From: Baylisascaris procyonis | Taxonomy: Eukaryota > Nematoda > Chromadorea > Rhabditida > Ascarididae | Length of the DNA: 64,000 bases | Direction of reading: 5' to 3' | Assembly (NCBI GenBank): GCA_037389465.1 | Contig: JAZARR010000214.1 | Coordinates: forward strand, 3,224,001 to 3,288,000 | Shown: piece after piece, positions 1 through 13,100 of the stretch | Layout of the letters: each line of letters begins with the position of its first letter | Numbering within the stretch: position 1 is the first letter of the stretch | Notes under the pieces: model-generated | The model's database searches: none | What the model was told of the DNA's origin: nothing | Seen by the model: the letters and a program-made list of their open reading frames with translations, nothing else | Translations under genes and position numbers: made by a program

Positions 1-1290
1 TCATCGCCATTGCTTAGCCAATAGAACTTTTATTGATGCTATTACAATAAAAAGATATTGTGGCGTGAACTAACCTATTGTAATGAACTCAATTGAGCTT
101 GTGTTTTGTTGCATATATTTTTTTTCTTCTATTTGGTATGGCCAAAAATGAATGGCACTGAACAGCATTAGCAATTCATTATATAACTAATAGATGCATT
201 GCAATCGGCAGAAATATTTACTTAGTTCTCACACTGATGGGGACTCGAATGCTTGAACAAACGATTTAAAGAAAGCTCCTCAATTCATCTAAGAGGTATT
301 AACAGATGAGAAAGCTTGGTAAAAAATAAAGCAAACGCACAAATGAAAAACTAACTGCTTTGCATTTTACGAAAATTCTATACTTTTTCAAAACCGGATG
401 ACTTCAATGAAATTTGGTGAAATGCTAAAAACGATTTTGGAATGCGTCTTTCTTTGTCTTCTTTTCTACTTCTTCTCTAATTTATTGTATCTATGTACTT
501 TTTATACTTCGTTTGACATCCCACAAAATGTGATTAAACGCTCAAAATCGTCGGTATACTATTAACTGCCCGTCTGCAGTGTTCCTTAAAATAAACACTT
601 ATTTGGCTAAGATAGTTTATTTTACCATGCCGGGAGAAACATAGGGGAGGAAGGAAGACTGTGATGAGCCGCCGCAGAGTATATAAACACTAAATAAATC
701 TTTCAGTTGTTTAAAATTAACTTCCTCTTAGTATTTCTGAACCATTATCACGGTTCAATGAGCATAAATCCTCAGTTGAGAATGCTTATATGAGAGGGAA
801 AGAATGGCGAAAGGAAAAAATGCAACCGAGACGATGTTCATATTCTTAACCGCAGAAGCGTTTGTTTATCGTCGTCTAACTTAGGCTGCTCTTGGCGCCT
901 TCTCCCTAGAGGAGGAGTGCGTGTCAAGCATACCCTCATCACTTCATCTTTTAGATCCGCATAAATCACATATTTCAAAGCTGACACATATAGCTGTCTC
1001 ATTTCATTCGAAACACTTCGCTGTTTTAATGATTAACTCAAGTTTGCATAGGCTCAACAACTGATAGCTACAAGTCGATTCCCACACAGTAATTGAATCC
1101 CACTTAGTAATCGCTGAGCGGGAATGCATTCTGCAATGACTCTTCATTGATTTCTACTCATATGAATGAAATTTAATCGGCCGGTTTGATTTCTGTTTTA
1201 GAGGAGTGTATTTTATCATCAGATGCATTCATGAAATTGCCAACATAAGGGAGTTAATTTCTTTCTTCTCCTCCAGCCATAATAAAGTAT
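1..1290. other. No supported gene
   Basis: A+T-rich. A G+C-richer patch at 850-1040 is open in both orientations (a + frame beginning right after acttag at 894; a minus frame of about 57 codons from an ATG), but nothing in it matches a family. Confidence 0.4.
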
Positions 1291-1354
1291 AAAGAGAAAA
1301 GTCTTGCTTTAGAGGACTATATGGTTGCTTTCTGCAAATTCAAGAACTACTCAC

Positions 1355-1458
1355 CTATACAAGTACGGCTGAAAGATTATGGAATCTAAAAAGGCGCGGT
1401 GAAATCCTTCGTAGATTTGAAAGGCCATCTCCGATGAGCGTGGAAAAACGTTTGCGGG
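1355..1458 (-). CDS. Candidate downstream exon on the minus strand
   Basis: Bracketed by acceptor caaccgcag (exon starts at 1458) and the strong donor AG/gtgagt (1354-1349). In phase 0 it reads 34 codons without a stop, including MAFQIYEGFHRAFLDS. In phase 1, which matches the signal-peptide exon at 2676-2805, it begins with a dibasic RKR and runs 33 codons to a TAG just before the donor. That would give a secreted product of about 77 residues with prohormone-like basic sites. The + strand here is also open for 97 codons (1293-1586), so the coding strand is uncertain. Confidence 0.18.
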
Positions 1459-2675
1459 CTGCGGTTGATTCTAACAAGAGCTGCACTGATGGCATCGACT
1501 TTCTTGTAGGCATAAGGATAGACATGATTAAATTTCAACGCAAGCTTCTTGAACAACGTAAACATTTACGTGTAACAACTTTTTAGGCAAAAAGGAATAA
1601 GAGAAACCACAAATAGACGTAATCATTTTAAAGAGTAGAAATTTTTCGAAGCAAAAAAACGGAAGAGGAGTCCCATTTTGAAATTAAATGATTGTAAGGT
1701 CGAGTTTTTCAAATGAGGTTTCCTATTCTCTCTGTCTTTCGCAAATTATTGAATTGTGCAAACTTTTCATGGTCACCCGATGTATCATTTCGCTTCGTTT
1801 GCATTTATAAGTAACGAAGTTATAAAATCGAATCTAACAAATACGCAGTATAGCTATTTATGTGTTATATTTTGCGTACCAAATAGTTTTTCTTATGTGT
1901 TATAAAACACGATGAACGTAATGAAGGGCAATTTAAATACGCATTCTAAGCCATAGTACAATTGTTTGGTTGTAATCCGTTAACGCGAGTTCACTCGATC
2001 CTGTTGGCAATCGAAATTTCGCTCAATTTCTCTTTCAACAACAAACGCACGAAAACAAAAAAAAAAAAAAAATGAAACAATTGTCATAGAAATAATCTCT
2101 AGTGTGCGCCTGAACAAATCAAATTTGCATCTACAAATAACATTTCGCAAACAGACTGCAACAATTTCGAGATAAAAAATCGTTTCTGCTTCAGGCATTA
2201 GACAATTGCATTTTCAGGAACACGCAATGCTCCAGATTTGGTTAATAGGATTCCCCTAAGGCGACCTCATTACGTCCAATAACGTTTCCGATTTTGAGTA
2301 CTAAAATAATATTGGCTGATTTAATAAAAACTGAACGGAGAAAATTGGCGGCGAAAATAGTCAAAATTTCAGTACAAAATGAACTCTAATTTACGCTAAC
2401 GCATATGACAATTGGCTAAAATTTCTGCGAAAAAAAAAAGAATATTGTCGAATGGATGCAATGCATTGAACTTGCACGAAACTCTTCGAGATAAAAGAAT
2501 CGTCACGAATACGTGCGAGCATTTCCAACGACTTGGAATCTGTTGTGAAAATCAGGGATTTAATTACTGAATTTAAATTTTACTAAAGCTGAGAAATTTA
2601 TCGGTGATTCAGTGTCATTTTCAAAACGGAAATATGTAAAAGAAAGTAGTCAATAATACATGCGAGAAGATTAAC

Positions 2676-2805
2676 CTTCATCGTCTTCGAAATGACCTCG
2701 AGAGATCGCAGGTGTTGAGAACAGCAGTAATGCGAGAATAAAAGCCAACGGCAAACAGTGAAATGAAGTTCGCATGCTAGAGAAGAGCGTCGTGTTGCGT
2801 TGCAT
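2676..2805 (-). CDS. Candidate first exon of a small secreted protein (signal peptide)
   Basis: From ATG at 2805 the minus strand encodes 44 codons that look like a textbook signal peptide: a short basic start, a hydrophobic core (LPLAFILALLLFS) and a small-residue cleavage region (TPAIS/RG), then HFEDDEG and a stop at 2671. A second in-frame methionine at residue 11 would give a more standard length. Only about nine residues follow the cleavage site, so I infer splicing at GAAG/gttaat (2676) or CGAG/gtcatt, both weak donors in phase 1. The unspliced 44-residue peptide is the alternative. The block is G+C-rich, as seen for real exons here. Family unknown. Confidence 0.33.
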
Positions 2806-5300
2806 CGTGGATAAGAGGCGAGAGACGCGACTGGTAAGCGGCTTCTTTCAACGACAGCTGAGCCAATTCGCGCCTCCCAAAACTATGTAGCAACTGCCTC
2901 GTTGGTATGCTCCACCTGAGAGGAATCAAGTCCTGATAGATCCCTTATCAAATGGTCAACAACTTAACAGTTCGTAAACATAAAATTCATACAAATTTAT
3001 TAATTATGATAAAAGCTATCTCAAATAACTTTGCAACAAAGCTTGTATCTCCGATCGGCGAATACGACTAAACGATAGTTCTGTCATTACCATCAAACGA
3101 AAATCCATTCCCGTAAAGTGAATCCCAGAATTTTATCAGTGCAGCGACTCAAGAAAATGATATTCAACCGAATGTGTTGCGAGAAATTTCCGCAAATATC
3201 GTCAACACTTTCAAATACTTCGAGAAATGACCAAATGAACTATAAAAAACAACTTTTTTGTTCACATTAAAAACTTGATGAACAACATCTTTCGTAATAA
3301 GATTGAGAGCATTGTAAAATCGCCGCCTACCATCAAAACTACTCCTCGTTGCTGATATAAGTCATTCCGTATATCGATGCTCTCTCAACACAACAATAGC
3401 ACAACATTGCAGTCAAAAGTAATACAACCACAACATAGGATTATATCGATACCGCCTTTATCATTTCACTGTAATACCCGGCTAAACGAAATTTGGTAGA
3501 CTATACGTGTGGAATGCACAGTCCAGGGCTTTCTGAACTAGCCTTCTAGCGGAAAACAGAAACGGAGATATGAGAATCGAAAGAAGCGCTACGTTCTCGG
3601 GATCTTTATAAGACACGCATCAACTGCCCTCATAAGGAATCAAGGAAAACGTTTTAGTCTCAAGCATCATTCTTAATTGCCATCTCTCCTTTCGGCGATA
3701 TTTACAGCTAATGACGCTAAAAGTAATGATAGGCAAGTGACCATAGAATGTAACAGAGAGATCATTGGCCTTCATTGGAAATTCGGGGCATTAAGAGTTA
3801 TAACCGGGACATCTGTCAACCAAATATTGGTTTTGTTCCCAAAATTACTTGCAGATTTGAAAGGCCGAACAATTGAAAGAAATTCGACCTTTATTTGAAA
3901 GACTCATATTGCACGTCTCAATCCTCAAGTAAACAAATCTTGCTGTTGTTCAGGAGGAGGCCCAAAAACGGCGAAATGCGGATTATCACTAAGAAGGAAC
4001 CATATGCTCATTGTAAACATAAAAGAAAGCCGACTTTTGCTAACGGAGAGCTTTTTTTGAGGAGAAGAAAGAAAATTTAAATGCGAGAAAACAATACATA
4101 CAATTGAGAATCAAGCTTCAAATTTCCGCTTAACATTCTCACAAAGCACTCCAATTTGAACTCTACTCCAGCATTTTGACTTGAAAGCTGTCATAATTGA
4201 ATTGCACATAATTCTTACAAAAGTTCACAGGTCGAATTGCATTATATAGCATATAGAAGATGAAAGGTTCATTGCTAGATTCCCTAAACGATTCTGATGT
4301 TTGCCTTATATAGCAGCAATCAGAGGTTCGAACTGTAGCAATCAAAAATAGCATTAATACATGCAGTGAGCTGAGTTTGCATATCCTGCCGATTACCAGT
4401 GTAAAAATATGGACCACTTCTGCATTTCAACAAGTTATGAGATCTTAAAATTTCGTATTCACAGACTGATATGAATATTTACAGCAAAGATGGTCAAAAG
4501 AATAAGATTAGTAGAAAGGCTTAATTAAATCGAGCTAAAAACCACCTATTTTAAGTGATAAACTAAAAAATATTCGGAATTTTGCATGAGGTCGAAACTC
4601 TTGCTCATCACTCAAACAGCTATAGCTCTTTCATTTAAAACCCTCCCCCATCACCTTCCATCGTCCCTTTTTCTCTCTTCTCTTCTTCATCGCTCTTCCC
4701 TTCTACACCTCCCTTCTTCCTCTCTCTTCAAAGTTTTCATATTTCAGCTTTGTTCATCACACATTTTTACTTCTTTTTATTTCTTCCCATCACAATGCTT
4801 TCAATCACAATGAAAAAGCATTTACTGCTTTTGCCTCATGGGATCATGCAATGCCCAGACGTTGGATATAAATAGAAGCGCGCGAATGGTATAAGAAGTA
4901 AATTACTATGCTTCATACAAATAACTTTAGAGACGATAAACTTGTGCAAAAACATGAGCAAGTAAGCAAATTTTGGAAAGGAGAGTCATTGTTTTGACGA
5001 ATGGTAAATAAAAAGGCGATGGAGTTAAACATCTTTCAGACAAAGTAAACAAAACCCACTCTTTTCGGTGCAGCCACTTTATCGCTGAAATCGTTCTCTT
5101 TGAATCGAGAGACCACTTCGTCAACAACGTCAAAAAACAGCGCTCATCAATGGGAAAGCACGATTCCGAGGGAAACAAATGAGAGCAAATGCACCAATCA
5201 GCAATCAGCAACCAAATCTCGATATGTGCCCAATCGAAGATGCCTGCCAGATTCTCAAGCAAATCTTGCTCTTTTATGATGAGGCAAGTGTCGCGAAGTC
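2806..5300. other. No supported gene; polypyrimidine tract at 4641-4730
   Basis: Mostly non-coding. A 90-base C/T-rich run on the + strand at 4641-4730 (short tcttc and ctcc units) is the main low-complexity feature. Short open frames at 3677-4080 and 4927-5262 have no recognisable content. Confidence 0.4.
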
Positions 5301-5419
5301 AATATTAAGAAAATGAAAATTACTTTGCGATCGCGAACTTTGATCTCAGGCTCAGATCAATATTTCCGACACAGATCAGTACTTCGAGGCTTCTGTTACA
5401 CTATGGAAGTATTGTGAGC

Positions 5420-5569
5420 ATGAAGCTCCTGGCTATAAGCGAGCAGAAGCACGAAGAAACAAGCCGCCTTTCAGTCAGCAAGCCGTCATGTAGACTGGCT
5501 GATCGCCCCCTCTACAGACGACGCTCCAGCGACGCGCGCATGAGCGTTGCGGCCGCCTGGATTGACAGT
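5420..5569 (+). CDS. Candidate CpG-rich first exon
   Basis: ATG at 5420 opens 53 codons ending at 5581, beginning MKLLAISEQKHEETSRLSVS and continuing as a basic, serine- and arginine-rich sequence. The open frame extends upstream of the ATG to 5309. A donor-like AGT/gtgagg follows at 5570. The block 5430-5575 is the most CpG-dense part of the first 10 kb (gacgcgcgc, gcggccgcc), which fits a promoter-proximal first exon. No domain recognised and no partner exon found. Confidence 0.2.
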
Positions 5570-6128
5570 GTGAGGCCTTGAGATGCTGCTGTTACACCTA
5601 CTTCATGGAAAATGGCTTTTACATTTAAAGTGCATTAAATATTTTTTTAGGACAGGTGGTTTGCCGATTACAAATGCTAAATCACCCTCCATCCCTCTTT
5701 CAAGATACTGGACCTGCAAGATAGCGAAATGTTTCTTTAGTGCCAATGTTTTTTGCGTTTCCTGATTCGATATATGACGCCGTTTACAAGTCTAGACCAT
5801 GTTGTTTATATTCCTGGATACAGACATGGCTGAACCCCATTACAGTACGACTGCAATGATAACTCTTCATTTAGGTGATATCTCAAGAAAAAGGCCAGAA
5901 ACTCAGATGCGAGCAAGCTTTCTGAGAGAGGCAGTAAATTCCGCCACGAAACTTCCTCATTTGTGCATCATAAGGTCAGAAAAAAGGGACCTAATTGTGG
6001 CATCCCTGAAATATAACCTACTGCTTTCATGCCGTCCACTATGAAAATAAAAATAATCTAATCTGAATTCAAGATATTTTCTCAGCAACAAATTGATCAA
6101 TTTTATTGAAATTTGTAAAAAATTTTTT

Positions 6129-6163
6129 GTGATATCACAATTTTTTTAGGTGATATCACAATT
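6129..6163. repeat. Two GTGATATCAC palindromes spaced 21 bp apart
   Basis: The 14-mer gtgatatcacaatt occurs at 6129-6142 and again at 6150-6163. Each begins with a perfect 10-bp palindrome. The 21-bp period equals two DNA helical turns, so both copies present the same face. Either a small duplication or a paired binding site. Confidence 0.7.
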
Positions 6164-9154
6164 GATATCGTCAATCCATTCGCTAGGAGAAGTCATTTTT
6201 GGATTCATGTTGAATTTGTTGCGTTACAATGCCAGATAACTAATCGAGAGGAATGTAAGATGATGCGAACATCAAATGAGCTCGCATATTTTTCATCCAT
6301 TATCAATGAAAAGATAGCACTAATGTTATGAAAGAAGTAAGAGAACGTGCCAAACAAGCTAGCAAGATCCGCACTTTTACATTCCACTCATCGTGCCAAC
6401 CAATTCCACAACCCACCAATAGATAAATTAATTATGCAAAACACAACTTCATGTTTTGACTAACTCGACCACCCACACAAACTACCCACAAAAAGGACAT
6501 TTATTGCCGAGCATGCATAAAATTCAATTTTGTGCATTCAAGTTTTCGCTTTTATTCGTCTAATTTTCCTTTCTCAAAGGCTGATTTAGGAAGGAGCCCT
6601 ATAACGTATATAACGATCAACAAATTTAACAACACTAGCTTCAGCGATCTTCAAATTAATATTAGCACACTGATGGGCATACAGACAAACATATAAATTC
6701 GCATAGACATCAGCGCAATGAAGTTTGCAAGTGAATATATGCAAAAGCGCGCAATAATAAAAAGATCTCAGCTATTTAGTATAGTTAGTAAGTGATTTAT
6801 GCAAAAAACTTCTAATTGGTTACTGTGTTAAATTTGAGACTTTATCAAGCTTAAGCGTGAATCGTTACCTATCCCCAAGATTGGGGAAATAAATAAAAAA
6901 CCGCCCTATTTGAAGGTAAGTGTCGTTGTAGAGAATGAAGGAATAGAAGGTATGCGCTTTTTTTTTGAAGCAGACGGCATGCGCTTGTGTTATACTGAAA
7001 GAAAGAATTGTTTTCGCTATAAGAATGTCTCCTAGCTATTGCGATCACAGGGCTTGCTGTTTGCTGCAGGTTACAAACTACAAACGACAAATGAAGTTGA
7101 AATATTTCGAACTACTTGGCTGCAACGCTGAAGAAGGTACTAAAATGAGAATATATTTAAACGGTACGTTCTGGGGTTGTTTAGTGCATAGAGTTTTCGC
7201 AAAGAGTTTTCGATCTGCACGTGTCATAAATGATGGATAATAAGATGAGCAGTGTGCATGTAAACGGAAGCCTCTCTGTGGGAGAGCATTTATCAATGAA
7301 TGGGATATTGTTTTGCTTTGTTCAGGCATTCGAGTGCAGACAGAGAGCAATTGATCGAAGTGTCAAGGCTTGGACGAGTATGACTCAGATGGAATTCTTG
7401 ATATTTTCTCGAAGAATTTCTATTTACCAACAAACACACAGAAAGCTGATAGCAATTAACAAGTTTATCGGTAGAATTTTACCTTCAGTCATACATTTTT
7501 CCCATCCTCCTCAAAACTTCATACTGAATTTGCTTCCTGCCCGCTCCCCTCCTCCTCTCTTGGGAAATTTTGGGGCCGCAAAAAAATTTACAATCGTGCA
7601 GTGAAAAGTTTTCGCAGCCGATGGTTTTTTATCTATGTTTACATGTGCAGAGCACACACTTCAACTGGATCGCGTAATGAATTTTGTAAAAAATGTGCAT
7701 AAAAAATTTTTGTGACTTGACACTTTGTAACTTGATAGCAGCTGCTGAGGTGAGGAATATTTTTTGCCAACAAGAAATTCGGAGTTGTTTCGAATTCAGC
7801 ATAACGATGTTTTCGTAACGCAGTTGTTGTCGTGATCTCAACTTCTATGAAGCGTTGTGAAGGGAAACTAGAAAAATGACCGCGAGCGATTAATTCTGTC
7901 GACTGATTTCGCAGTAATTCGATTCTGCGCCTCACATTTGAAACATCCACAATCCATCTCCCATCTTATTACTTTCAGTAGAATGTCGGCATTGGAGATT
8001 GCAACCGTTTAAACCCTATTTCAGTTACGTTGTAACTCTAATTGAATTAGCGTATTTTTCGTGCTCACTTAATGGATCATACCGCTGCTTGAAACATTTT
8101 ATAATCATTATAAATCGGAAATACAATACAGAATGAAGAATAGCTAAGGTATTTCCCAAACCACAACAAAAATTTATTCATGAGCGATCGAGTAGTTGCT
8201 TGCATTTGCTATAGCCCTCTCTCTTGTGCTGGTGCATCGAGCTGTTCGAACCTATTGAACGTTGAGTGTGTGGGTAAACGCGTGCAAATTTCGAGAGAAA
8301 CTTTGACATGCAGCAAATGCATTCATAAAAAGTGATAGATCTTCTTACGAAAGCAAATGTTGCGCATGGTAGAACGGTTTATCTACTAGCACAATCCGAT
8401 GAACGGTTCAGTGGTTGCATGTTCAGCAATTGTTTGCAGGTTGTTACTGCTGCGTGAAGACTTGAAAATATACAACGATGGCCGACAGTGTTTCAATATT
8501 GATCAAATACTCCATAACATTTATTCGTTGTTCCAAATGTGTTAATATCGGGCTTCGATGCGGACCAGTGCAGCTTTTGCAAACTCGTGACGGTCTTCGA
8601 AGAGTGCAGAACGCATGGCATGCAAAATGTGAAGCCAAGTTTAGTGGGGAAAAGGAAAAAAGACTTCGAAGAAGGCAGCTAACGCGTCGATATTTCATAA
8701 CTTTTCTATGAAATTAATGCATTAAATTAGTTGCAAGGAATCGCCTAGAAGTTTCATCACTATTTTCCACTAGATGAAACACCACATCGTGTTTGCTTAA
8801 AACAATCGAAACAATCGATTTGCAACAGCTGCAACGGAAGGCTCATTATTACGCGCTTTTGCACATTTGTATTTACAAAACGTATTATGACAATGTCATA
8901 TATATGCGCATCTATATCTCTGCCTATCATTATGTGCATTTGAACCAGGCAACCAATGAGCTCATAATTGGAAGCTTGGTGGGCACAAGTGGAATAACCT
9001 CGAATGCTCAAAATCGAATTCTCTATCAACTAGGACGAAGCTCGTGGACACTTTGGCGTGCCAAAAACACTATGTGCATTTAGCAGCTGGCATAGATACA
9101 TTTTACATCCGCACGGGTCCAAGCCATTTGAACATTTGGAAATGCGCTTTTGCA

Positions 9155-9250
9155 ACTGCGCCCATCAGGCCATCCACTTTCAAAAATTGTCGAAAAATAA
9201 TAGGCTATACACAGTAATGCATAAAGATCCTAAATGGTTCGACAGCTCGT
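9155..9250 (+). repeat. Diverged dispersed repeat, copy A
   Basis: About 40 bases around catcaggcca and ccactttca match the reverse complement of 37,755-37,850 with roughly six mismatches. Weaker similarity continues for about 55 bases. Two inverted copies 28 kb apart suggest an old dispersed element; ends and target duplications are not visible. Confidence 0.5.
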
Positions 9251-9849
9251 ACAGACCTCTTACGAACGGTTCATCACGCGTTTTCCTTAGCAATTTGAAT
9301 CTCCTGCATTGCTTGAGAAGGTGTTGGATGAAATTCCAAGGTGGTACGCCAGATGCTTATTGTATATAACACATTCATGAGGATGAATAGCTTGAGATCT
9401 TCAATAATTCGCGAGTAGAAACCACCAAACTACAAAGAGAGCCACACATACACACGCAACCATCAATGCAGGTGCGCTTTGAAAATATACTTTTTCCGGA
9501 ATGGCATCAAATGAATTTTTTTTATTAATGACCTGTACGAGCAGTAGGTTGAATGCACTAGTGAGCATATTTTATATCTGCCAGGAATTTATGAAACTGA
9601 TTGGTCTCTGGGCGGAATACAAACGCACACAGCAATTCATCCCGCATGGACTAGCCTGAGGGTTGTTGGTTTGAAGGTTTGAAGGTTGTTACGTTGAACT
9701 CATTGAGCTGTGCTGATTGCATGCATTGTTTTTATTAATTGCGCAAGCATATCTCATCTTTCACCAATTTGCACTATCAATGCTGTTTTATTCCATAAAT
9801 TGCTCTCAGCAGTTTTTGTTCTCACTTTAATTGACTTATTTTGAATAAA

Positions 9850-9963
9850 TGCCTACGCATATTATATTCATTGTTTGCTGCTCAGAGTGGTATATTACAT
9901 TGCCTACGCATATATTATATTGCCTACGCATATATTATATTCATTGTTTGCTGCTCAGAGTGG
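9850..9963 (+). repeat. Imperfect tandem repeat (about 41-43 bp unit)
   Basis: A unit starting tgcctacgcat and ending gctgctcagagtgg occurs at 9850-9890 and 9921-9963. A truncated copy of its first 20 bases lies at 9901-9920, after a 10-base linker. The copies are nearly identical, so the duplication is recent. Confidence 0.85.
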
Positions 9964-10169
9964 ACTGTCTTTATATATCTGCGGGTAGGCTTATGTCGTC
10001 TTCATGGCAGCGACTAAAGAACCCCAAAAAACTGAACTTTAATAGGGATAATCGTTCACTCGATAGAGCCAAACGCTTTGGACTTTTGATTCATCAATTG
10101 CCAACTCATCAGTTGAAAATCCAAGAATTTCTTTCCTATAAGAGTGAGATTTGAAATGTGCAATCTTTG

Positions 10170-13100
10170 AACTCAAAGCAAACAACACCTCAGTTAGAAT
10201 TAAGTCTTAAAATGTTTTATATGATTGCCTAGTTAATAAATCAAAAAATATACTGAGTGGTACCAAAATTCTTTATTTAAAATCGCTGGGCTTAAACGTA
10301 CTCATCTGCATAATAACGCGGCGGTTCAATTGATCGCTACCAGGTATCCACCCATTCAGTTGTTCATTCAGGTATGAGGTATTCAGTTACCGGTGCTCAC
10401 CTTCCAATATCGCTGAATCTGAAGAACACCTACGGTGTCTACTGCACCAATTTTCGTGGTGCGCTTTTCCACCGCTTCAGTATTATCAATGCAATATTAT
10501 TACTTATAGATGGCCATTAAAAATTCAGCTGTCTGTGAAAGCAAATAGAAATTGTGCCTTCTGAGCCAATAAAGTATGTTGTTTGTGATGGATGTCACCA
10601 TTTCATTGCCGCAAATCTATGAAATGAAAAACTGTAATTGTAACAACCAAAACTTTCAATGCTTTTCATACCACTTTCCAAAACTGCACGTGGCAAAGTC
10701 ATGAATTCATAATAAGATTCAGGTTGGACCGTCGAATTCGATGAGTTATCGCCACTTGAAAGAGCTTAAAAAATTTCACGCATTTTGCTACTGATTGGCT
10801 CATTGTTTTCTGCCTCTATGGTGACGAAAAAGTGATTCATTTATAGATCCTTTTGCGAGCGGCCAATCAATTGTAACAATATGAATGCGGTGTTGCATAT
10901 GTTATATTTTTATTTAGCAGCCTATGCAACTGGTTGGTCTCTTTAAAACATTTTCCATTCGTTTTCATTCTGCACTAGATGCGGAAGAGTGCCAAGGAAG
11001 TTGGTGCGGCAAAGAGTTTTTCAACTGAACTAGGATACGCATCTTGGTTTACATGAACGAATAAACCATGATGGCGATTATCCTCACAAAAATTGTAGTC
11101 AACGTGGGAAAAGGGTAAGAGGAGTTTAGTTGAAAATAATTCCGAATGACATGCCACTGCATCGGGTGCAACTCAATCCGCGACGGAAGCGTTGTTCGCT
11201 TGTATGTGTCGCTGATTGACTTGCTTTGGGTATTAAGGTTTTGGCTGCTGACAGCAATCGTGAAAAGCAGTTTTCGCTGAAACACATCATGGGATTTATA
11301 ACATTTATTCGAGGAATATAAAAGCGAAACAAAATCACTATTGAACAGTTTGTCTATCACGAAATAGCCACACAATGATATTAAACAAAATGAGAAGCCT
11401 TTCCGACAGATTTCGTAATATTCATTTTATTTTGTTGCATTAAACCTTTGAAAATTTCATTATATTCGAAACTCGCGAGGCCGCACCTTTAAGCATTCAA
11501 CGATGCAGAAGAATCGGAAGAAAAAAAATGTAACCCTATAAATCTTTAATGAGCGTTATTGCCACATTTTCGGCTGCGTTCAAAAAGACAATTCATTCTT
11601 GTCTTTCGCCATCAATGGTGGGGAATAAATTCTATAGGCAAACGAGTTAAAGAATGCTGCAGTTATTGAAGATAATTTCTCTAACGAAAAGATGTGCAAG
11701 CAAAAACTAAACGTCACTTATATCAAATGAAATATTATACGTTGTTAAGAGCTTGTTATTCATTACATGCGTAAGACAACGCTCAATCGTATTTTGTTGC
11801 CTTAGTTGATCGTTTAGTGTGTTTAAATTGCCACAAAGTTCCAATCACATTCAAATCAAAACTGTTGAAACAGGCCTTAAAATAAATCAACGATCTTAGA
11901 ATATCCACTTGAAAAGAATTGAATGGCGCTACTTAAACCTCTCTTATAAATTGAAGAGATATTTTCTTTGATGAAAAATTTGCAATTATGGGAAAATTCT
12001 TGTATAGGAATGCGCATACAGAGGAGTTATGCGCATAATGCGCTTTTGTGATTCTACATGCCAGAACAAGTACTCAGAAACTGCAAAAAAAAAAAAAAAA
12101 AAAATGCACGATGATATACGTATGCTTTAATCGGACTGATCGCCAATACGATCTTTCACAAAAAAACCCCTCTCTGACCCAACTGTAGTTAACTGCATCT
12201 TGACCGCTTATGAAGTATATGCAAACTTCTTGGCACACATGAGTAAGTGTAACTCATTTATCTGTGCCAAAAATAATGTGTGAGAAAATAATTCACTTCG
12301 CAATCGCATGCACTATTTTCAAAAACTGATAAGAAATTGAATTTGCACTGAATATTATGGGCAGAAATTTCTTTACTGCAAACTTCGATGTTTCTCTAAT
12401 TAATAACATTGAGGAAGAGACAAGCAGATACATACATATGCATAGATGCATAAAGATAGGGCTTTGTGACAATACACTTTGCAAAAATAAAACATTGTTA
12501 AAGCGCCTAAAAGTTGCAGTTTTATTCTTTTCGATTCTTTCATGCTCTATTTCTATAGAAAGCTCATCAACGCAATTTGAGTATGCCATGAGTAGGCAAT
12601 TGAGAGAATTGAAAGTAGTTGCAATACAAGAATCTCAATATTAGTGGAAGTTTTTACTTCAGAAAGGGCAAATTAGAGAGTCATTGAAAACAACTGAACG
12701 AAAAAGAGTTTTTTCGCATCTCAATTGATTCACTTTTATGTCGATGCGTCAATGGGAACGAGTGACACTTTTAATCGCATTATGGAAATGCACTATTCAG
12801 TGGAACTGCAAAGAAATTATTGGCTATCAGGAATGGTAGTGCAAACAAACACACACACACAAAAAAAAAAAAACAACAACACTAATACGAACGAATCATT
12901 CACGCATATCTCTTTCTCATTATGCAGTTTCCTCCCAATATATTGAGTTTGAGGTTGGATTTTAAGCAACATTGCTGCATAGATGACGCTGTTCTTAATT
13001 TTATTCACGTTTTACGAAATCTTTCATTCATATGCTATTTAGAATTCAGCTTCACTTACATGCGACAAACTTGGATGATTTTCGATGAAAAATGTGGACG

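Larger units (their letters stand above)
5590..9840. other. No supported gene; twin palindromes at 6129-6163
   Basis: Overlapping open frames at 6965-7604 and 8444-9369 show no domain. A 51-codon cysteine-rich frame (8180-8335, seven cysteines, no signal peptide) is noted but unsupported. Part of 9155-9250 is a diverged copy of sequence near 37.8 kb. Confidence 0.4.

Noticed and set aside
1293..1586. Resemblance of a + strand frame to malonyl-CoA decarboxylase
   Set aside because: The match covers under 20 residues, no other part of the enzyme was found downstream, and rival frames are open in the same place.
7230..7604. 124-codon + strand ORF
   Set aside because: It ends in a pyrimidine-rich run giving P/L/S residues, has no domain and overlaps other open frames.
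8180..8335. Seven-cysteine 51-codon frame
   Set aside because: No signal peptide, no spacing typical of a known cysteine-rich family and no splice support.
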